Source of the DNA: Campylobacter concisus
Lineage (GTDB): Bacteria > Campylobacterota > Campylobacteria > Campylobacterales > Campylobacteraceae
Assembly: GCF_015230015.1 (NCBI RefSeq)
Contig: NZ_JAAKZC010000011.1
Coordinates: 1-64,000, forward strand
Length of the DNA: 64,000 bases
Reading direction: 5' to 3'
Part shown: piece by piece, positions 26,213-35,513 of the stretch
Layout of the letters: each line of letters starts with the position of its first letter
Position numbering within the stretch: position 1 is the stretch's first letter
Program-made: the position numbers and the translations under genes
Notes under the pieces: generated by a model
Told to the model about the DNA's origin: nothing
The model's input: the letters and a program-made list of their open reading frames with translations, nothing else
Databases searched by the model: none

Positions 26213-27674
26213 TCATTAGTCCCCTTGATCGGGTCAAATTTGTTTAAATTTTTATGCCCTATCGTGATTTTTCTAAGAGCAAGAAAATGGTTTCAATCCC
26301 CTTAATCGGGTCAAATTTGTTTAAATCTAAGCAAGAATGTCTAGAAGAAGGCGCAACTGAGTTTCAATCCCCTTAATCGGGTCAAATTTGTTTAAATAAG
26401 TGGACATTGCGAAAATGTCAAGTACATGACATTAGATGTTTCAATCCCCTTAATCGGGTCAAATTTGTTTAAATCCTATGTACATTAAGTACATCTTATT
26501 GACACTAGTGTTGTTTCAATCCCCTTTATCGGGTCAAATTTGTTTAAATAAAGGTATCGAACACTGCTACATTAAGGTACCTAGTGGTCGTTTCAATCCC
26601 CTTTATCGGGTCAAATTTGTTTAAATGGAGGTTAAGGAATTTAACCTCTCTTTCATGTCTTCAGGTGGTTTCAATCCCCTTGATCGGGTCAAATTTGTTT
26701 AAATGCCCAGGTGATTTTTTAATTAAAGGTAAAAACCAAATTGTTTCAATCCCCTTGATCGGGTCAAATTTGTTTAAATGAAATAGACGAGAGCGAAGCT
26801 GATTATTACAGTGTTTCAATCCCCTTGATCGGGTCAAATTTGTTTAAATTTTAAAAAATCTTCCTGATGATAAACAATATATAAAAAGTTTCAATCACCT
26901 TGATCGGGTCAAATTTGTTTAAATGAGTAAAATGAAAAAAATGAAAATTCAAATTTGCTAGACGTTTCAATCCCCTTGATCGGTTCAAATTTGTTTAAAT
27001 AATTTTATTTTTTACAAGGAGATTACAATGTCTAATTTGTTTCAATCCCCTTGATCGGGTCAAATTTGTTTAAATTTAGCTTTTAGTGGAGATGTTCATG
27101 CTCACCCAACTCAGTTTCAATCCCCTTGATCGGGTCAAATTTGTTTAAATTCGAGGACATGGAGGAGATTGAAACAAAGTTGCTAGCTCGTTTCAATCCC
27201 CTTGATCGGGTCAAATTTGTTTAAATCCGCAGTTAAATTCTGCGGTAACGATGCGTCTGCATGTTTCAATCCCCTTGATCGGGTCAAATTTGTTTAAATG
27301 GGGCAATGGTATACATTGGGTGCCCAATCAACGTCTAGTTTCAATCCCCTTGATCGGGTCAAATTTGTTTAAATGCTCAAGGAACTGGTAAGGAAGCACT
27401 TATGAGTTTCTGTTTCAATCCCCTTGATCGGGTCAAATTTGTTTAAATATAATGATGTCAGAACCGAAGTTAGTGCACAAGGTGTTTCAATCCCCTTGAT
27501 CGGGTCAAATTTGTTTAAATTTAATGAGGAGAATGCTAATTATTACAGTATGACACTCATGTTTCAATCCCCTTGATCGGGTCAAATTTGTTTAAATTTT
27601 GAAGAAGCTGAGGGCATTGAAAATAAGTTGCTAGCTCGTTTCAATCCCCTTGATCGGGTCAAATTTGTTTAAAT
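26213..27674 (-). CRISPR. CRISPR array 1: 20 repeats of 37 bp, 19 spacers
   Basis: On the plus strand each repeat begins GTTTCAATCCCC and ends CAAATTTGTTTAAAT; on the minus strand it ends in GGATTGAAAC, the usual 5'-tag side. Transcription is therefore on the minus strand, from the right. The first repeat (26213-26249) has lost its outer 8 bases. The left repeats carry TTAATC or TTTATC where the rest have TTGATC, so the left end is old and the leader is at 27675 onward. Spacers are about 33-41 bp. The array lies just downstream of cas2. Confidence 0.97.
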
Positions 27675-28118
27675 AGCCTAAAAGACTATTTTTGCAAAGG
27701 AAAAATTAGCAAAATTATTTAAGAAACTGGCTTTAAAGATACCTAAAATTCGTGAAAATCTCAAAAAAGTTCGCAAATGTATAGGTATTTAAAAATACTA
27801 ACTCCATAAAATTAACAATGATAAGTGAAAGAACCCATAAATTTAGGCATTTGTCATCTCAAAAAAGTTCGCAAATCTCTTTTCAAAATTTCAAATTTTA
27901 TAGGTTTGCGAACTTTAAGCGGTATATAAGTTTCGCAAGGTCCTAAAATAGGCTATCCTAAACTTAGGCATAACTAAAAGTTCGCAAATGTATGAGAGAT
28001 ATTTTGAAAAAACTAGATTTGCGAACCTATTTCGTGAGATTTTAGCTAAAAAGGGTCAAATTTCAGCTAAAAAAGTTCGCAAATCAAAAATCCAAAAGAA
28101 ATTTAAGAACAACATAAG
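27675..28118 (-). promoter_or_regulatory. Leader region of CRISPR array 1 with six copies of a 12-bp motif
   Basis: Between the array and cas2 there is no gene. AAGTTCGCAAAT or its complement occurs six times: direct at 27763-27778, 27861-27876, 27976-27989 and 28069-28084, inverted at 27905-27916 and 28017-28026. Two direct copies share the longer core CTCAAAAAAGTTCGCAAAT. A second element at 27809-27834 (AATTAACAATGATAAGTG and following) recurs next to the other two arrays. It presumably contains the array promoter. Confidence 0.6.
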
Positions 28119-28394
28119 CTAGACAAAGAGCTCTTGCATCTCAAAGATACCTTTTTTATCGCATAGCTCAAAGCTTTTTCCCACGCAGTTTTCGCATAGT
28201 CTGTAAAATCTAAGGCTATCTGTTTTGACATTTAGCAAAGCTTTGGCGGACTTTATCAGTTTTTTGAGCTTGGCTTCATTGAGCTCACACTCAAAGACGC
28301 TAAAATTTACGCGGTAGCCGATGCCTTCAAGGATGTCTGAGAGCTTTTTGCGATTTTTATCGCTTTGTATGTCGTAGGCTATTACAAATTTCAT
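28119..28394 (-). CDS. cas2: Cas2
   Basis: 91 residues, the normal Cas2 length. It has the ferredoxin-like start MKFVIAYDIQSDKNRKKLSD with the conserved Asp of strand 1 (YDI), then GYRVNFSVFECELNE. With Cas1 it forms the spacer integrase. Its start shares one base with the RT-Cas1 stop, so the two are co-translated. Confidence 0.95.
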   Translation of the reverse strand: MKFVIAYDIQSDKNRKKLSDILEGIGYRVNFSVFECELNEAKLKKLIKSAKALLNVKTDSLRFYRLCENCVGKSFELCDKKGIFEMQELFV

Positions 28395-30628
28395 TAGAAT
28401 TTCCCTACAAAAGGTCTATAGCTTTTGCTCTCGCCGTTTATAAAGCGAGCTAGGTCGTAGCACTCTTGCATGATTATGTTTTCGCATTTGCATGACTCCT
28501 TTTTCCACATAGTGTAGCTACCGAGTTTTTCTTTCATATTTTGCGCTATGAGCTTTTTAGAAGCGTCGGTGAGAAGTCCTTCTTTGTTTAGTGAGATGGG
28601 CTCATCTTTGTTTAGCATCGAGACTATGACTCTATCTACCATAAATGTCCTAAACTGCTCTATCATGTCAAAGACTAGGGTCGGCTTTGTGCTGTCAAGC
28701 GCATGTAAAAATGAGATATGTAGGCTAAGGCCTGCTAGATATAGGCACTCTTGAACCTTGGAGTAAAGTATGGCGTAGGCGTAATTTAGTGAGGAATTTA
28801 CGATATCTTTGGCGCCAAATGTTATGCGTTTTTCAAATTCTAGCGGTAATATACTCTTTATGCCGTCCCAGTAAATAGCAGCAGCCGAGCCCTCAAATCC
28901 CATGAGCTCGTTTGTGTTTTTGACGTATTTTAGCTTTCTTTCTAGGATATTTTCTAGTTTTAGGATGTTTGGAGTTAGAAATTTATGGTATTTGTTTAGG
29001 TATTTTAGATAGTTGGTTTGGTTTCTTATCTTTGCCTCGACAAAAGATGTGGCGAGATATAGCTGGGCTGGTGTGTTGAGGAGCATGGCTTGTTTGTGTG
29101 CTGTCTGTGTAGAGGTGCTATTGTAGGCTAGTAAGGTAGCGTATGGGACGTAGTGCTTGTCTATGAAATCGATGTGGATCTTTTCTCTTGCGCAGCGCCA
29201 TATCACTGCAGAAGATAGTGAGATATGCTCGCCATCAACGATGATGCGGGAAATTTTAGAGATGGGAAATTCTTTATAAATTTTGCCGTATTGCTTTATG
29301 GTAAATTTATTTTTGCTAAGGCCTAGATAGACACCTATTTGGTTGATATGAAGCGTAGAATCCGAGGCGATCTTGGTGGCGTAGAAATTTCTCTTTTGGT
29401 TTATCTTGCGGGGCTCGTTTTCGTAGCTTTTTTGAGATAGGTATTTGTCATAGCCTTTTGTTATGGCTAGTGTTATCTTGTCTTTTATCTCGTTTTGACC
29501 AAACAATACTCCAAAGTCGATCTTTTCAAGATAGAGGGTGAACTCTTTTTTTGAATTTATACTTTTGTTTTGTTTGTATAGGGCGATCTTTTGGGCTAAA
29601 GAGTCTATGAGGTGCTCTTTTATCTGCGTTATCTGCGGTGAGTTTGGCGGTATGATCTTTAGATAGTAATTTTTAAGCGTAAGCAAGATAGCGTTTATCT
29701 CATCGATATAGTCTATGAAATTTGACTTTTCTTTGCTTGCGGAGTGTAAATTTGAGATGATCTTTTGAATTTTGTCGTTATCTACGCAGCGGTTTTTACC
29801 AAAGAAACGAACGCCTAAGAAGACAAAACCGTCGTTTATGTTTACGACTTTTGTTTTTTCTTTGTTGAGAGATAAATTTAGTAGTTTTAAAAAGTCATCT
29901 AGCTTTTGCTCAAATTCTAAAGCTTCGTCTTGTTCTGCAAAGCATACGATAAAGTCATCTGCGTATCTTATAAATTTATCAGTAGTCTTGTTTATGAATC
30001 TATCCATTAAATCAAGATAGATGTTTGATAGCATTGGAGATAGTATATCGCCTTGGTTTACCCCGACTTTGTGCTCTTTAAAGTCGCGCTTTAAAAATCC
30101 ACCGGTTTTTAAAAAGAGCGAGATAAGGTTTATGATCTTTGTGTCTTTTATATGTTTTTGTAAAATTTGCAGTAGCTTTAAGTGGTTTACCGACTCGAAA
30201 AAGTCTTTTACGTCGGCTTTTAATACCCAGCAGTCATTTTCGTTTATGAAGCTACTGGCTCTGTTTATGGCTTTGTAGGTGGATTTGTGTGGGCGGTAGG
30301 CGTAGGAATTTGATAAAAATGTCTCGTCGAAGTATGGACTAAGCTCTGAGTATAGGACTTTTTGAACTAGTTTGTCTTTTATAGAGGATATGCCTATGGG
30401 TCTTACGCCATTGCGATTTTCTTTTGGGATGTTTATCTTTCTTAGCGGCTCTGGTGTGTAGGTGCCATTTAATAATGAACGTATGAGATGGTCTACGTTT
30501 TCGTCGAAGTTCTTTTTAAAATCAGTATATGAGATCTCGTCTAAACCCAAAGAATTTGCATAAATTTCGTCAAATGCGGAGCTTAAAGTAGCTTTTGTAA
30601 ATATGTGTTCTAGGTTTTTAGTAAACAT
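28394..30628 (-). CDS. cas1: RT-Cas1 fusion, CRISPR adaptation enzyme
   Basis: 744 residues. Residues 1-330 are a group II-intron-like reverse transcriptase with the catalytic RYADDF (YADD 222-225) and NQGDILSPMLSNIYLDLMD. Residues of about 410-744 are Cas1 with the metal ligands Glu579 (MGFEGSAAA), His637 (LSLHISFLHA) and Asp654/Glu657 (VFDMIEQ). No Cas6 domain is fused at the N-terminus; separate cas6 genes exist. RT-Cas1 proteins acquire spacers from RNA as well as DNA. It is divergent from the csm operon. All key residues are present. Confidence 0.95.
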   Translation of the reverse strand: MFTKNLEHIFTKATLSSAFDEIYANSLGLDEISYTDFKKNFDENVDHLIRSLLNGTYTPEPLRKINIPKENRNGVRPIGISSIKDKLVQKVLYSELSPYFDETFLSNSYAYRPHKSTYKAINRASSFINENDCWVLKADVKDFFESVNHLKLLQILQKHIKDTKIINLISLFLKTGGFLKRDFKEHKVGVNQGDILSPMLSNIYLDLMDRFINKTTDKFIRYADDFIVCFAEQDEALEFEQKLDDFLKLLNLSLNKEKTKVVNINDGFVFLGVRFFGKNRCVDNDKIQKIISNLHSASKEKSNFIDYIDEINAILLTLKNYYLKIIPPNSPQITQIKEHLIDSLAQKIALYKQNKSINSKKEFTLYLEKIDFGVLFGQNEIKDKITLAITKGYDKYLSQKSYENEPRKINQKRNFYATKIASDSTLHINQIGVYLGLSKNKFTIKQYGKIYKEFPISKISRIIVDGEHISLSSAVIWRCAREKIHIDFIDKHYVPYATLLAYNSTSTQTAHKQAMLLNTPAQLYLATSFVEAKIRNQTNYLKYLNKYHKFLTPNILKLENILERKLKYVKNTNELMGFEGSAAAIYWDGIKSILPLEFEKRITFGAKDIVNSSLNYAYAILYSKVQECLYLAGLSLHISFLHALDSTKPTLVFDMIEQFRTFMVDRVIVSMLNKDEPISLNKEGLLTDASKKLIAQNMKEKLGSYTMWKKESCKCENIIMQECYDLARFINGESKSYRPFVGKF

Positions 30629-30660
30629 TTTGAATTTACCTTTTTAAGTGTGGTATGGGT

Positions 30661-30834
30661 CGCCATATCCCCTGGAGCGGGTCAGAGTTGTTTAAATAAT
30701 GACTTTAACGAGAGTATGTTTCACTACGATGCGTTTCAATCCCCTTGATCGGGTCAAATTTGTTTAAATGCTGACAGAGTGAGCCTCCTGCGAGTTGCAG
30801 GTTAAGTTTCAATCCCCTTAGTCAGGTCAAATTT
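30661..30834 (-). CRISPR. Mini-array: three repeats, two spacers
   Basis: A degenerate repeat (30661-30697), a perfect repeat of the array 1 type (30733-30769) and a 3'-truncated, variant repeat (30806-30834) lie between RT-Cas1 and the csm operon. The orientation is as in array 1. A leader-like element joins the truncated repeat directly at 30830-30855. It looks like a dying remnant of a former array. Confidence 0.85.
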
Positions 30835-30855
30835 AACAATGATAAGTAAAAGAAC
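30830..30855 (-). promoter_or_regulatory. Conserved leader element beside the mini-array
   Basis: TTTAACAATGATAAGTAAAA is nearly the same as the element at 27809-27834 and, in complement, the one at 55729-55754. Its presence next to all three arrays marks it as a leader element. The rest of 30856-31016 is AT-rich without a gene. Confidence 0.55.
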
Positions 30856-31016
30856 CTATTTTAAATATCTTTAAAATCACAAATTTTTGAAATTTTAGCC
30901 AAAAAGATGGAAATTTAAACTAAAAACAAGAGCGATGAAGGTATGCACAAATATATAAAAAATAATAATTTTTAAATAAAAATCTAAAAAATATAAACAT
31001 TTGTCTTTAAATCATA

Positions 31017-31022
31017 TATAAT
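31017..31022 (+). promoter_or_regulatory. -10 box of the csm operon
   Basis: A TATAAT 28 bases before the GTG at 31050 is the only good -10 element upstream of the co-directional genes that run to 36540. Confidence 0.5.
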
Positions 31023-31049
31023 AAGATAATTTTAAAATTGAGCATTAAA

Positions 31050-31259
31050 GTGAATAATGAAACTAATATGATTTTGACCTTTTCTAGCGATATAAGGGCG
31101 ACAAGAGATAGTCTTGACATGCTGATAAAACTACCAGAGCTTAATAAATTTATCCCCAAACTTAAAATAAATAGAAAAAATGCTCTAAAAAAGAGCATGG
31201 TGGGTGCGGTTTTAGACTATGTGAAGATAAGGAGTTTAGATGAGGTATGCCGAGCTTAG
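31050..31259 (+). CDS. Small protein at the head of the csm operon
   Basis: About 69 residues from the GTG at 31050; TTG 31038 and ATG 31068 are alternatives and no strong ribosome binding site decides. The sequence is mixed alpha/beta with a basic helix (FIPKLKINRKNALKKSMVGA). It overlaps the cas6 start by 20 bases, so translation of the two is coupled. No family is recognised; a small RNA-binding or regulatory role is possible. Confidence 0.45.
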   Translation: MNNETNMILTFSSDIRATRDSLDMLIKLPELNKFIPKLKINRKNALKKSMVGAVLDYVKIRSLDEVCRA

Positions 31260-32076
31260 AGTGAAATTTGAGCCGTCACAAAAGCCGCCATTTTTTATCG
31301 GCTCGCAGGTGCGAGGAGCCTTTGGGTATGCGCTAAAAAGTGTAAGCTGTATAAATCACGCCCATAAGTGCGATGAGTGCTTTGCAAATGAGAGCTGTTT
31401 ATACTACGACTTTTATGAGAAGAAAAATAGCTACCATAGATATAGGCTGGACTTTAAGTTAGGGGCTAAAGTGTATGACTTTGGCATAGTTTTACTAGAG
31501 AGTGCGTGTGAAAAACTACCATATATCGCCTCTGCGGCATATATGATGCTAAAGAGATATGGACTTGGTAAAGATAGGGTTAGGTATGAGAAATTTGATA
31601 TGTTTGTAAATGGTGAGGCGTGCTTGGCGGAGGATAAAATAAGCCTGCCTAAAGAGTATATAAGAGAATTTAGCTTTGATGGTGACGTGGGCGATGTCAG
31701 GGTCAAATTTATAACTCCGCTTAGGATAAAAAAAGATAATGTTTTTTTAAAAAATGACAATATAAGTCTAAAAGAGATACTAAACTCCATTTACCAAAGA
31801 AGGCTTGGCCTCTTTGGACAAACTCACGAGGCGCTAGAGTGCGAGATAAGGGGCGAGATAACCAAAAAAGACCTAAAATACGTGGAGCTAACTAGGCGTA
31901 GCAATAGACAAAACACTACTATGAATTTTGGCGGCTTGACGGGGTCTTTAGAGATGAGGGGCGTTAGCAAAGAGTGTATGGAGCTACTAAAGCTAGGCGA
32001 GATAATAGGCGTAGGCAAGCAGACTGTTTTTGGACTAGGGAAAATAGAAACGGAGGATATAAATGAGCAAATTTAG
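31240..32076 (+). CDS. cas6: Cas6 crRNA-processing endoribonuclease, copy 1
   Basis: 278 residues with tandem ferredoxin-like folds. The N-terminal part contains GSQVRGAFGYALKSV and a four-Cys cluster (C-x6-C-x2-C-x4-C, about residues 28-44) that could bind zinc. The Gly-rich C-terminal loop IGVGKQTVFGLGKI is the family hallmark. It cuts repeat RNA to leave the 8-nt tag ending GAAAC. The cas10 start overlaps its end. A paralogue of similar length is at 53814-54626. Confidence 0.9.
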   Translation: MRYAELRVKFEPSQKPPFFIGSQVRGAFGYALKSVSCINHAHKCDECFANESCLYYDFYEKKNSYHRYRLDFKLGAKVYDFGIVLLESACEKLPYIASAAYMMLKRYGLGKDRVRYEKFDMFVNGEACLAEDKISLPKEYIREFSFDGDVGDVRVKFITPLRIKKDNVFLKNDNISLKEILNSIYQRRLGLFGQTHEALECEIRGEITKKDLKYVELTRRSNRQNTTMNFGGLTGSLEMRGVSKECMELLKLGEIIGVGKQTVFGLGKIETEDINEQI

Positions 32077-33571
32077 CAGTTATTTTAATGATGAGTTTGT
32101 CTCTTTGGAGCAAGGATCTAAGAGCATAGATGAGATATTGCAAGATAGGATGTTTTTAATAGGCGGAGACTTTTACGGGATACAAAAATTTATATTTGAC
32201 AACCTAGGCTCAAAAAACGCGGCTAAGGTACTAAGGGCAAAGTCTGCATTCTGCGAGCTTTTCATGATGGTCTTGGCTAAATTTATCTGCCAAAAACTGG
32301 GCATAGATGAAAAATGTATCTTATCATGCACGGCTGGTAAATTTGAGATACTATCCCCTAAATTTGATGAAGCTGCTTTTAAAGAGATAAAAGGCGTTAT
32401 AAATGCTTATTTTATAAAAAATTTCTTTGGCGTTAGCGGTGTTAGCCTATCTTGCGTAGAGTGCGAAAGGGCTGACTTTACGGAGCCCAAGCGATATAAA
32501 GAGCTAAGGGATAAGATCAGCAAGGCTGTGGAGCTAGAGAAATTTAAAAAGTTAAATTTAAAAGAGCAAGAACCGGTGCTTTCATACGACAAGGGCATAA
32601 CAAATCAAACTCTTTGCAGGATCTGCAATATAAGAAAGATAGCTCACGACAAAGATAAATGCGAAATTTGTGCCGCCTTTGTACGTCTTGGCGAAAAGCT
32701 AGCTGGCGATAGTAAGAAGATAAATAGCAAAGATATAGGCATAGACTTTATGGATGTAGATCTTGAGATAAGTGAAAATATAAGATCATACGTCGCTAAA
32801 AATGCGGGCAGCATAGTGGATTTTGAAGATCTGGCTAAAAAATCGCGCGGAGATAATGCGATCGCCGTGATAAAAGCTGACGTGGATAATATGGGAAATT
32901 TCATAAAACATAGCGATGTTACGCAAAACTTTGCAAATTTTGACACATTTTCAAAGGGGATAAATAATTTTTTCTCTTTATATGTGCCAAGAAAGATGAA
33001 AGAGAAATTTGAAAATAGCTACACGGTCTTTGCAGGAGGAGATGATCTGCTGATAGTTGGTAGCTACGATCAGATGATAGAGCTTGCTGTTTTTGTAAGG
33101 CAAGAGTTTATGAAATTTATAAAGGCAAAGGATCTAAGCATTTCTTTTGGCATCGTTTTAGCAAAACCATCTACGCCTATAAGCTTTCTTGCGCAAACTA
33201 GCGAAAAGTGGCTAGAGAGCTCAAAAGAGATGAGTGGAAAAGATGCGATCACTATCTTTGGAGAGACTGCTAAGTGGGATAGCTATCTAAATGTCAGAAG
33301 TCAAATTTTAGATGAATTTACTAAATTTAATATAGACAATACAGCGTTTTTATATAGGCTACTTGAGCTTTGCGAGATGAGCAAAAAAGTATGCGAGGAT
33401 GTGAAAAATACGATGTGGAAGTCAAAGCTAAGCTATAGCTTTACTAGAAATATGCAAAGTGGTGGTGAGATGAACGAGCTACTTCTTATGCTAAATAATG
33501 TGATAGAAAACAATCCAAAGGAGAGTAAGATGGCTATTTGTGAATACATATATAAAAGGAGAGAACGATGA
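32063..33571 (+). CDS. cas10: Cas10 (Csm1) without HD nuclease domain
   Basis: 502 residues, much shorter than the usual 750-850. The protein starts directly with the first Palm domain (FLIGGDFYGIQKFIFDNL). It has a zinc finger with Cys185, Cys188, Cys200 and Cys203, and the active Palm motif AGGDD (GGDD 325-328). The N-terminal HD domain that cuts single-stranded DNA is absent. The complex should therefore synthesise cyclic oligoadenylate but not degrade DNA itself, which fits the number of CARF proteins nearby. It overlaps csm2 by 4 bases. Confidence 0.93.
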   Translation: MSKFSSYFNDEFVSLEQGSKSIDEILQDRMFLIGGDFYGIQKFIFDNLGSKNAAKVLRAKSAFCELFMMVLAKFICQKLGIDEKCILSCTAGKFEILSPKFDEAAFKEIKGVINAYFIKNFFGVSGVSLSCVECERADFTEPKRYKELRDKISKAVELEKFKKLNLKEQEPVLSYDKGITNQTLCRICNIRKIAHDKDKCEICAAFVRLGEKLAGDSKKINSKDIGIDFMDVDLEISENIRSYVAKNAGSIVDFEDLAKKSRGDNAIAVIKADVDNMGNFIKHSDVTQNFANFDTFSKGINNFFSLYVPRKMKEKFENSYTVFAGGDDLLIVGSYDQMIELAVFVRQEFMKFIKAKDLSISFGIVLAKPSTPISFLAQTSEKWLESSKEMSGKDAITIFGETAKWDSYLNVRSQILDEFTKFNIDNTAFLYRLLELCEMSKKVCEDVKNTMWKSKLSYSFTRNMQSGGEMNELLLMLNNVIENNPKESKMAICEYIYKRRER

Positions 33572-33978
33572 GTGGATACAATAGAAGTGGCGGTGGCAAC
33601 TATAATGCCGGCAATAAACCGCAAGCTGACTTTTTACCGCCGATAGTTTTGGACTACAAGAAAAATCCAAATTTGTTTGACGAAACAGCAAAGAGCGTCG
33701 CTGATCTAGTCTCTGCTAGAACAAAAGCTACTCAGATAAGAGCATTTTATGACTATATAATCGAGCTAGAGCAAAAGTCAAATAGTGAAGACTTCAGCGA
33801 AGTTTTGCCATTTGTAAAGATGCTAAATTCAAAAGCGGCTTACTCTAAGTCAAGAAAATGCTCAAGTGATGAATTTGTCGAGATGATAAATAAATGTGTA
33901 GCTCAGGTAAAGACAAAAGATGATCTAAGGGTATTTAAACTCTTTTTTGAGGCCGTTATAGGCTTTGCTAAAAAATAA
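33568..33978 (+). CDS. csm2: Csm2, small subunit of the type III-A complex
   Basis: 136 residues, with a disordered Gly/Asn-rich N-terminus and a helical bundle (FDETAKSVADLVSARTKATQ, YDYIIELEQ, FVKMLNSKAAY). Csm2 lines the belly of the complex along the crRNA-target duplex. Position between cas10 and csm3 and size support the call. Confidence 0.88.
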   Translation: MSGYNRSGGGNYNAGNKPQADFLPPIVLDYKKNPNLFDETAKSVADLVSARTKATQIRAFYDYIIELEQKSNSEDFSEVLPFVKMLNSKAAYSKSRKCSSDEFVEMINKCVAQVKTKDDLRVFKLFFEAVIGFAKK

Positions 33979-33987
33979 GGAGAGAAT

Positions 33988-34626
33988 ATGAAAATTTTAA
34001 CTTTAAAGGGACAAATAGAGCTTTTAAGCGGACTTCATATAGGTGGCGGCGATGATACTATGAAGATAGGTGGCATAGACTCGCAGGTGATAAAAGATAT
34101 AAACACAAGTAAGCCTTACATCCCTGGAAGCTCGCTAAAAGGTAAAATGAGAAGCTTGCTAGAGTGGAATAATAGGCTGGTTGGATATGGTGAAGGAGAA
34201 GTATTTAACTCTAAAATTTTAGAAAAAGTACCAGAGCCAGATAAAAAAGCGGCACAAAATTTACTAAAAATTTTTGGCGATAAAGAGAATAAATTTGGCA
34301 TTACTAGGATAAGCGTTGGGGATTGTTTGTTGTCTAGCGAGAGTGAAGGGCTAAAACTAAGCGAAGCAAAATATGAAAACGTGATCAACAGAGAAAGTGG
34401 AACTGCCGAGCATCCTCGCCAGATCGAGCGTGTGCCAGCTGGAGTGAAATTTGACCTTGTTATTAGACTAAAAGTTTTTGATGAAAAAGAGCCTTATAAT
34501 GACAATGAAAACGAGCTAAAAGAGATGGTTGAGAGCGGACTTAAGCTAATACAAAACGACTATCTAGGCGGTAGCGGCTCAAGAGGTTACGGAAGGGTTG
34601 AATTTACAAATTTAAGGTGGGAATAA
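33988..34626 (+). CDS. csm3: Csm3, backbone RAMP and target RNA nuclease
   Basis: 212 residues, a standard Csm3 length. Family features are LLSGLHIGGGDDTMKIGGID (with the probable catalytic Asp31), YIPGSSLKGKMRSLLE and the Gly-rich C-terminal loop YLGGSGSRGYGRV. Multiple copies form the backbone and cleave target RNA every six bases. Its stop overlaps the csm4 start (TAATG). Confidence 0.95.
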   Translation: MKILTLKGQIELLSGLHIGGGDDTMKIGGIDSQVIKDINTSKPYIPGSSLKGKMRSLLEWNNRLVGYGEGEVFNSKILEKVPEPDKKAAQNLLKIFGDKENKFGITRISVGDCLLSSESEGLKLSEAKYENVINRESGTAEHPRQIERVPAGVKFDLVIRLKVFDEKEPYNDNENELKEMVESGLKLIQNDYLGGSGSRGYGRVEFTNLRWE

Positions 34627-35513
34627 TGACACTTTATAAAACTACCATAACACCCAAGTCAAATTTCACAACGCCACTAAAGGGTGATACTTTGTTTGGA
34701 CAAATTTGCTGGGCGATCAGATATAGGCTTGGAGAAGATAGGCTAAATGAGCTACTAAGTGACTATGACAAAAAGCCATTTTTGATAGTATCAGATGGCT
34801 TTGCTAGCGGATATCTGCCAAAGCCTAGCATGCCAAGTCATCTTTTGGGCGAAAATTTGGAGCTAAAAAAAGAAAATAGAAAGAAAATTTGGCTTAGCAT
34901 GGAGGATCTGCAAAGCGGAAATTTCAAAAATGCTAAAACAAGTGGCGAGGCTGGCTATGAACTAACAAAGAATGCAACGATCAAAAACTCCATAAACTAC
35001 CATACGTTTACGACCGATGAGAGCGGTAAATTTGCGCCTTATGCTTTAATGGAGATAAAATTTAGCAAGCAAGATATCTACTTTTTACTAGATGATAAAT
35101 TTAAACTTGACGAACTAGAAAAAGCGCTTGAAGTTGTATCTAAAAGTGGATATGGTAAGAGAGCTAGCATAGGCAAAGGGGCATTTGAGTACAGAGCGTT
35201 TGAGAAGGTGTCCGTAAAAAAGAGCTCAAATGCCTTCATGACGCTTAGTCCAGTCGTGATAGATGATGAAAATTTAAAAGAATTTTACTATGAGCCATTT
35301 ACTAGATTTGGCAAACATGGTGGAGGGCTTGCAAGTACAAATCCTTTTAAAAGCCCACTCCTAATGGCAGATAGCGGTAGCGTGGTGATATATGAAGAAA
35401 TTTGCGAAAAAGAGTATATAGGAAAGGCTATAAGCGGACACTCTACAAACGCAAACACAGTGCACCAAGGATATAGCATACTAATAGCTACGGAGATAAA
35501 AAATGCACAATGA
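34626..35513 (+). CDS. csm4: Csm4, 5'-tag-binding RAMP
   Basis: 295 residues from the ATG at 34626; a GTG three codons upstream is possible. RAMP features are FTTPLKGDTLFGQICWAIR and SGYGKRASIGKGAF. Csm4 caps the complex at the crRNA 5' tag and contacts Cas10. It overlaps csm5 by 11 bases. Confidence 0.93.
   Translation: MTLYKTTITPKSNFTTPLKGDTLFGQICWAIRYRLGEDRLNELLSDYDKKPFLIVSDGFASGYLPKPSMPSHLLGENLELKKENRKKIWLSMEDLQSGNFKNAKTSGEAGYELTKNATIKNSINYHTFTTDESGKFAPYALMEIKFSKQDIYFLLDDKFKLDELEKALEVVSKSGYGKRASIGKGAFEYRAFEKVSVKKSSNAFMTLSPVVIDDENLKEFYYEPFTRFGKHGGGLASTNPFKSPLLMADSGSVVIYEEICEKEYIGKAISGHSTNANTVHQGYSILIATEIKNAQ

Noticed and set aside
26584-26781. Open frame made of VSIPLIGSNLFK-like units inside array 1
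   Set aside because: It is the translated CRISPR repeat; not a gene.
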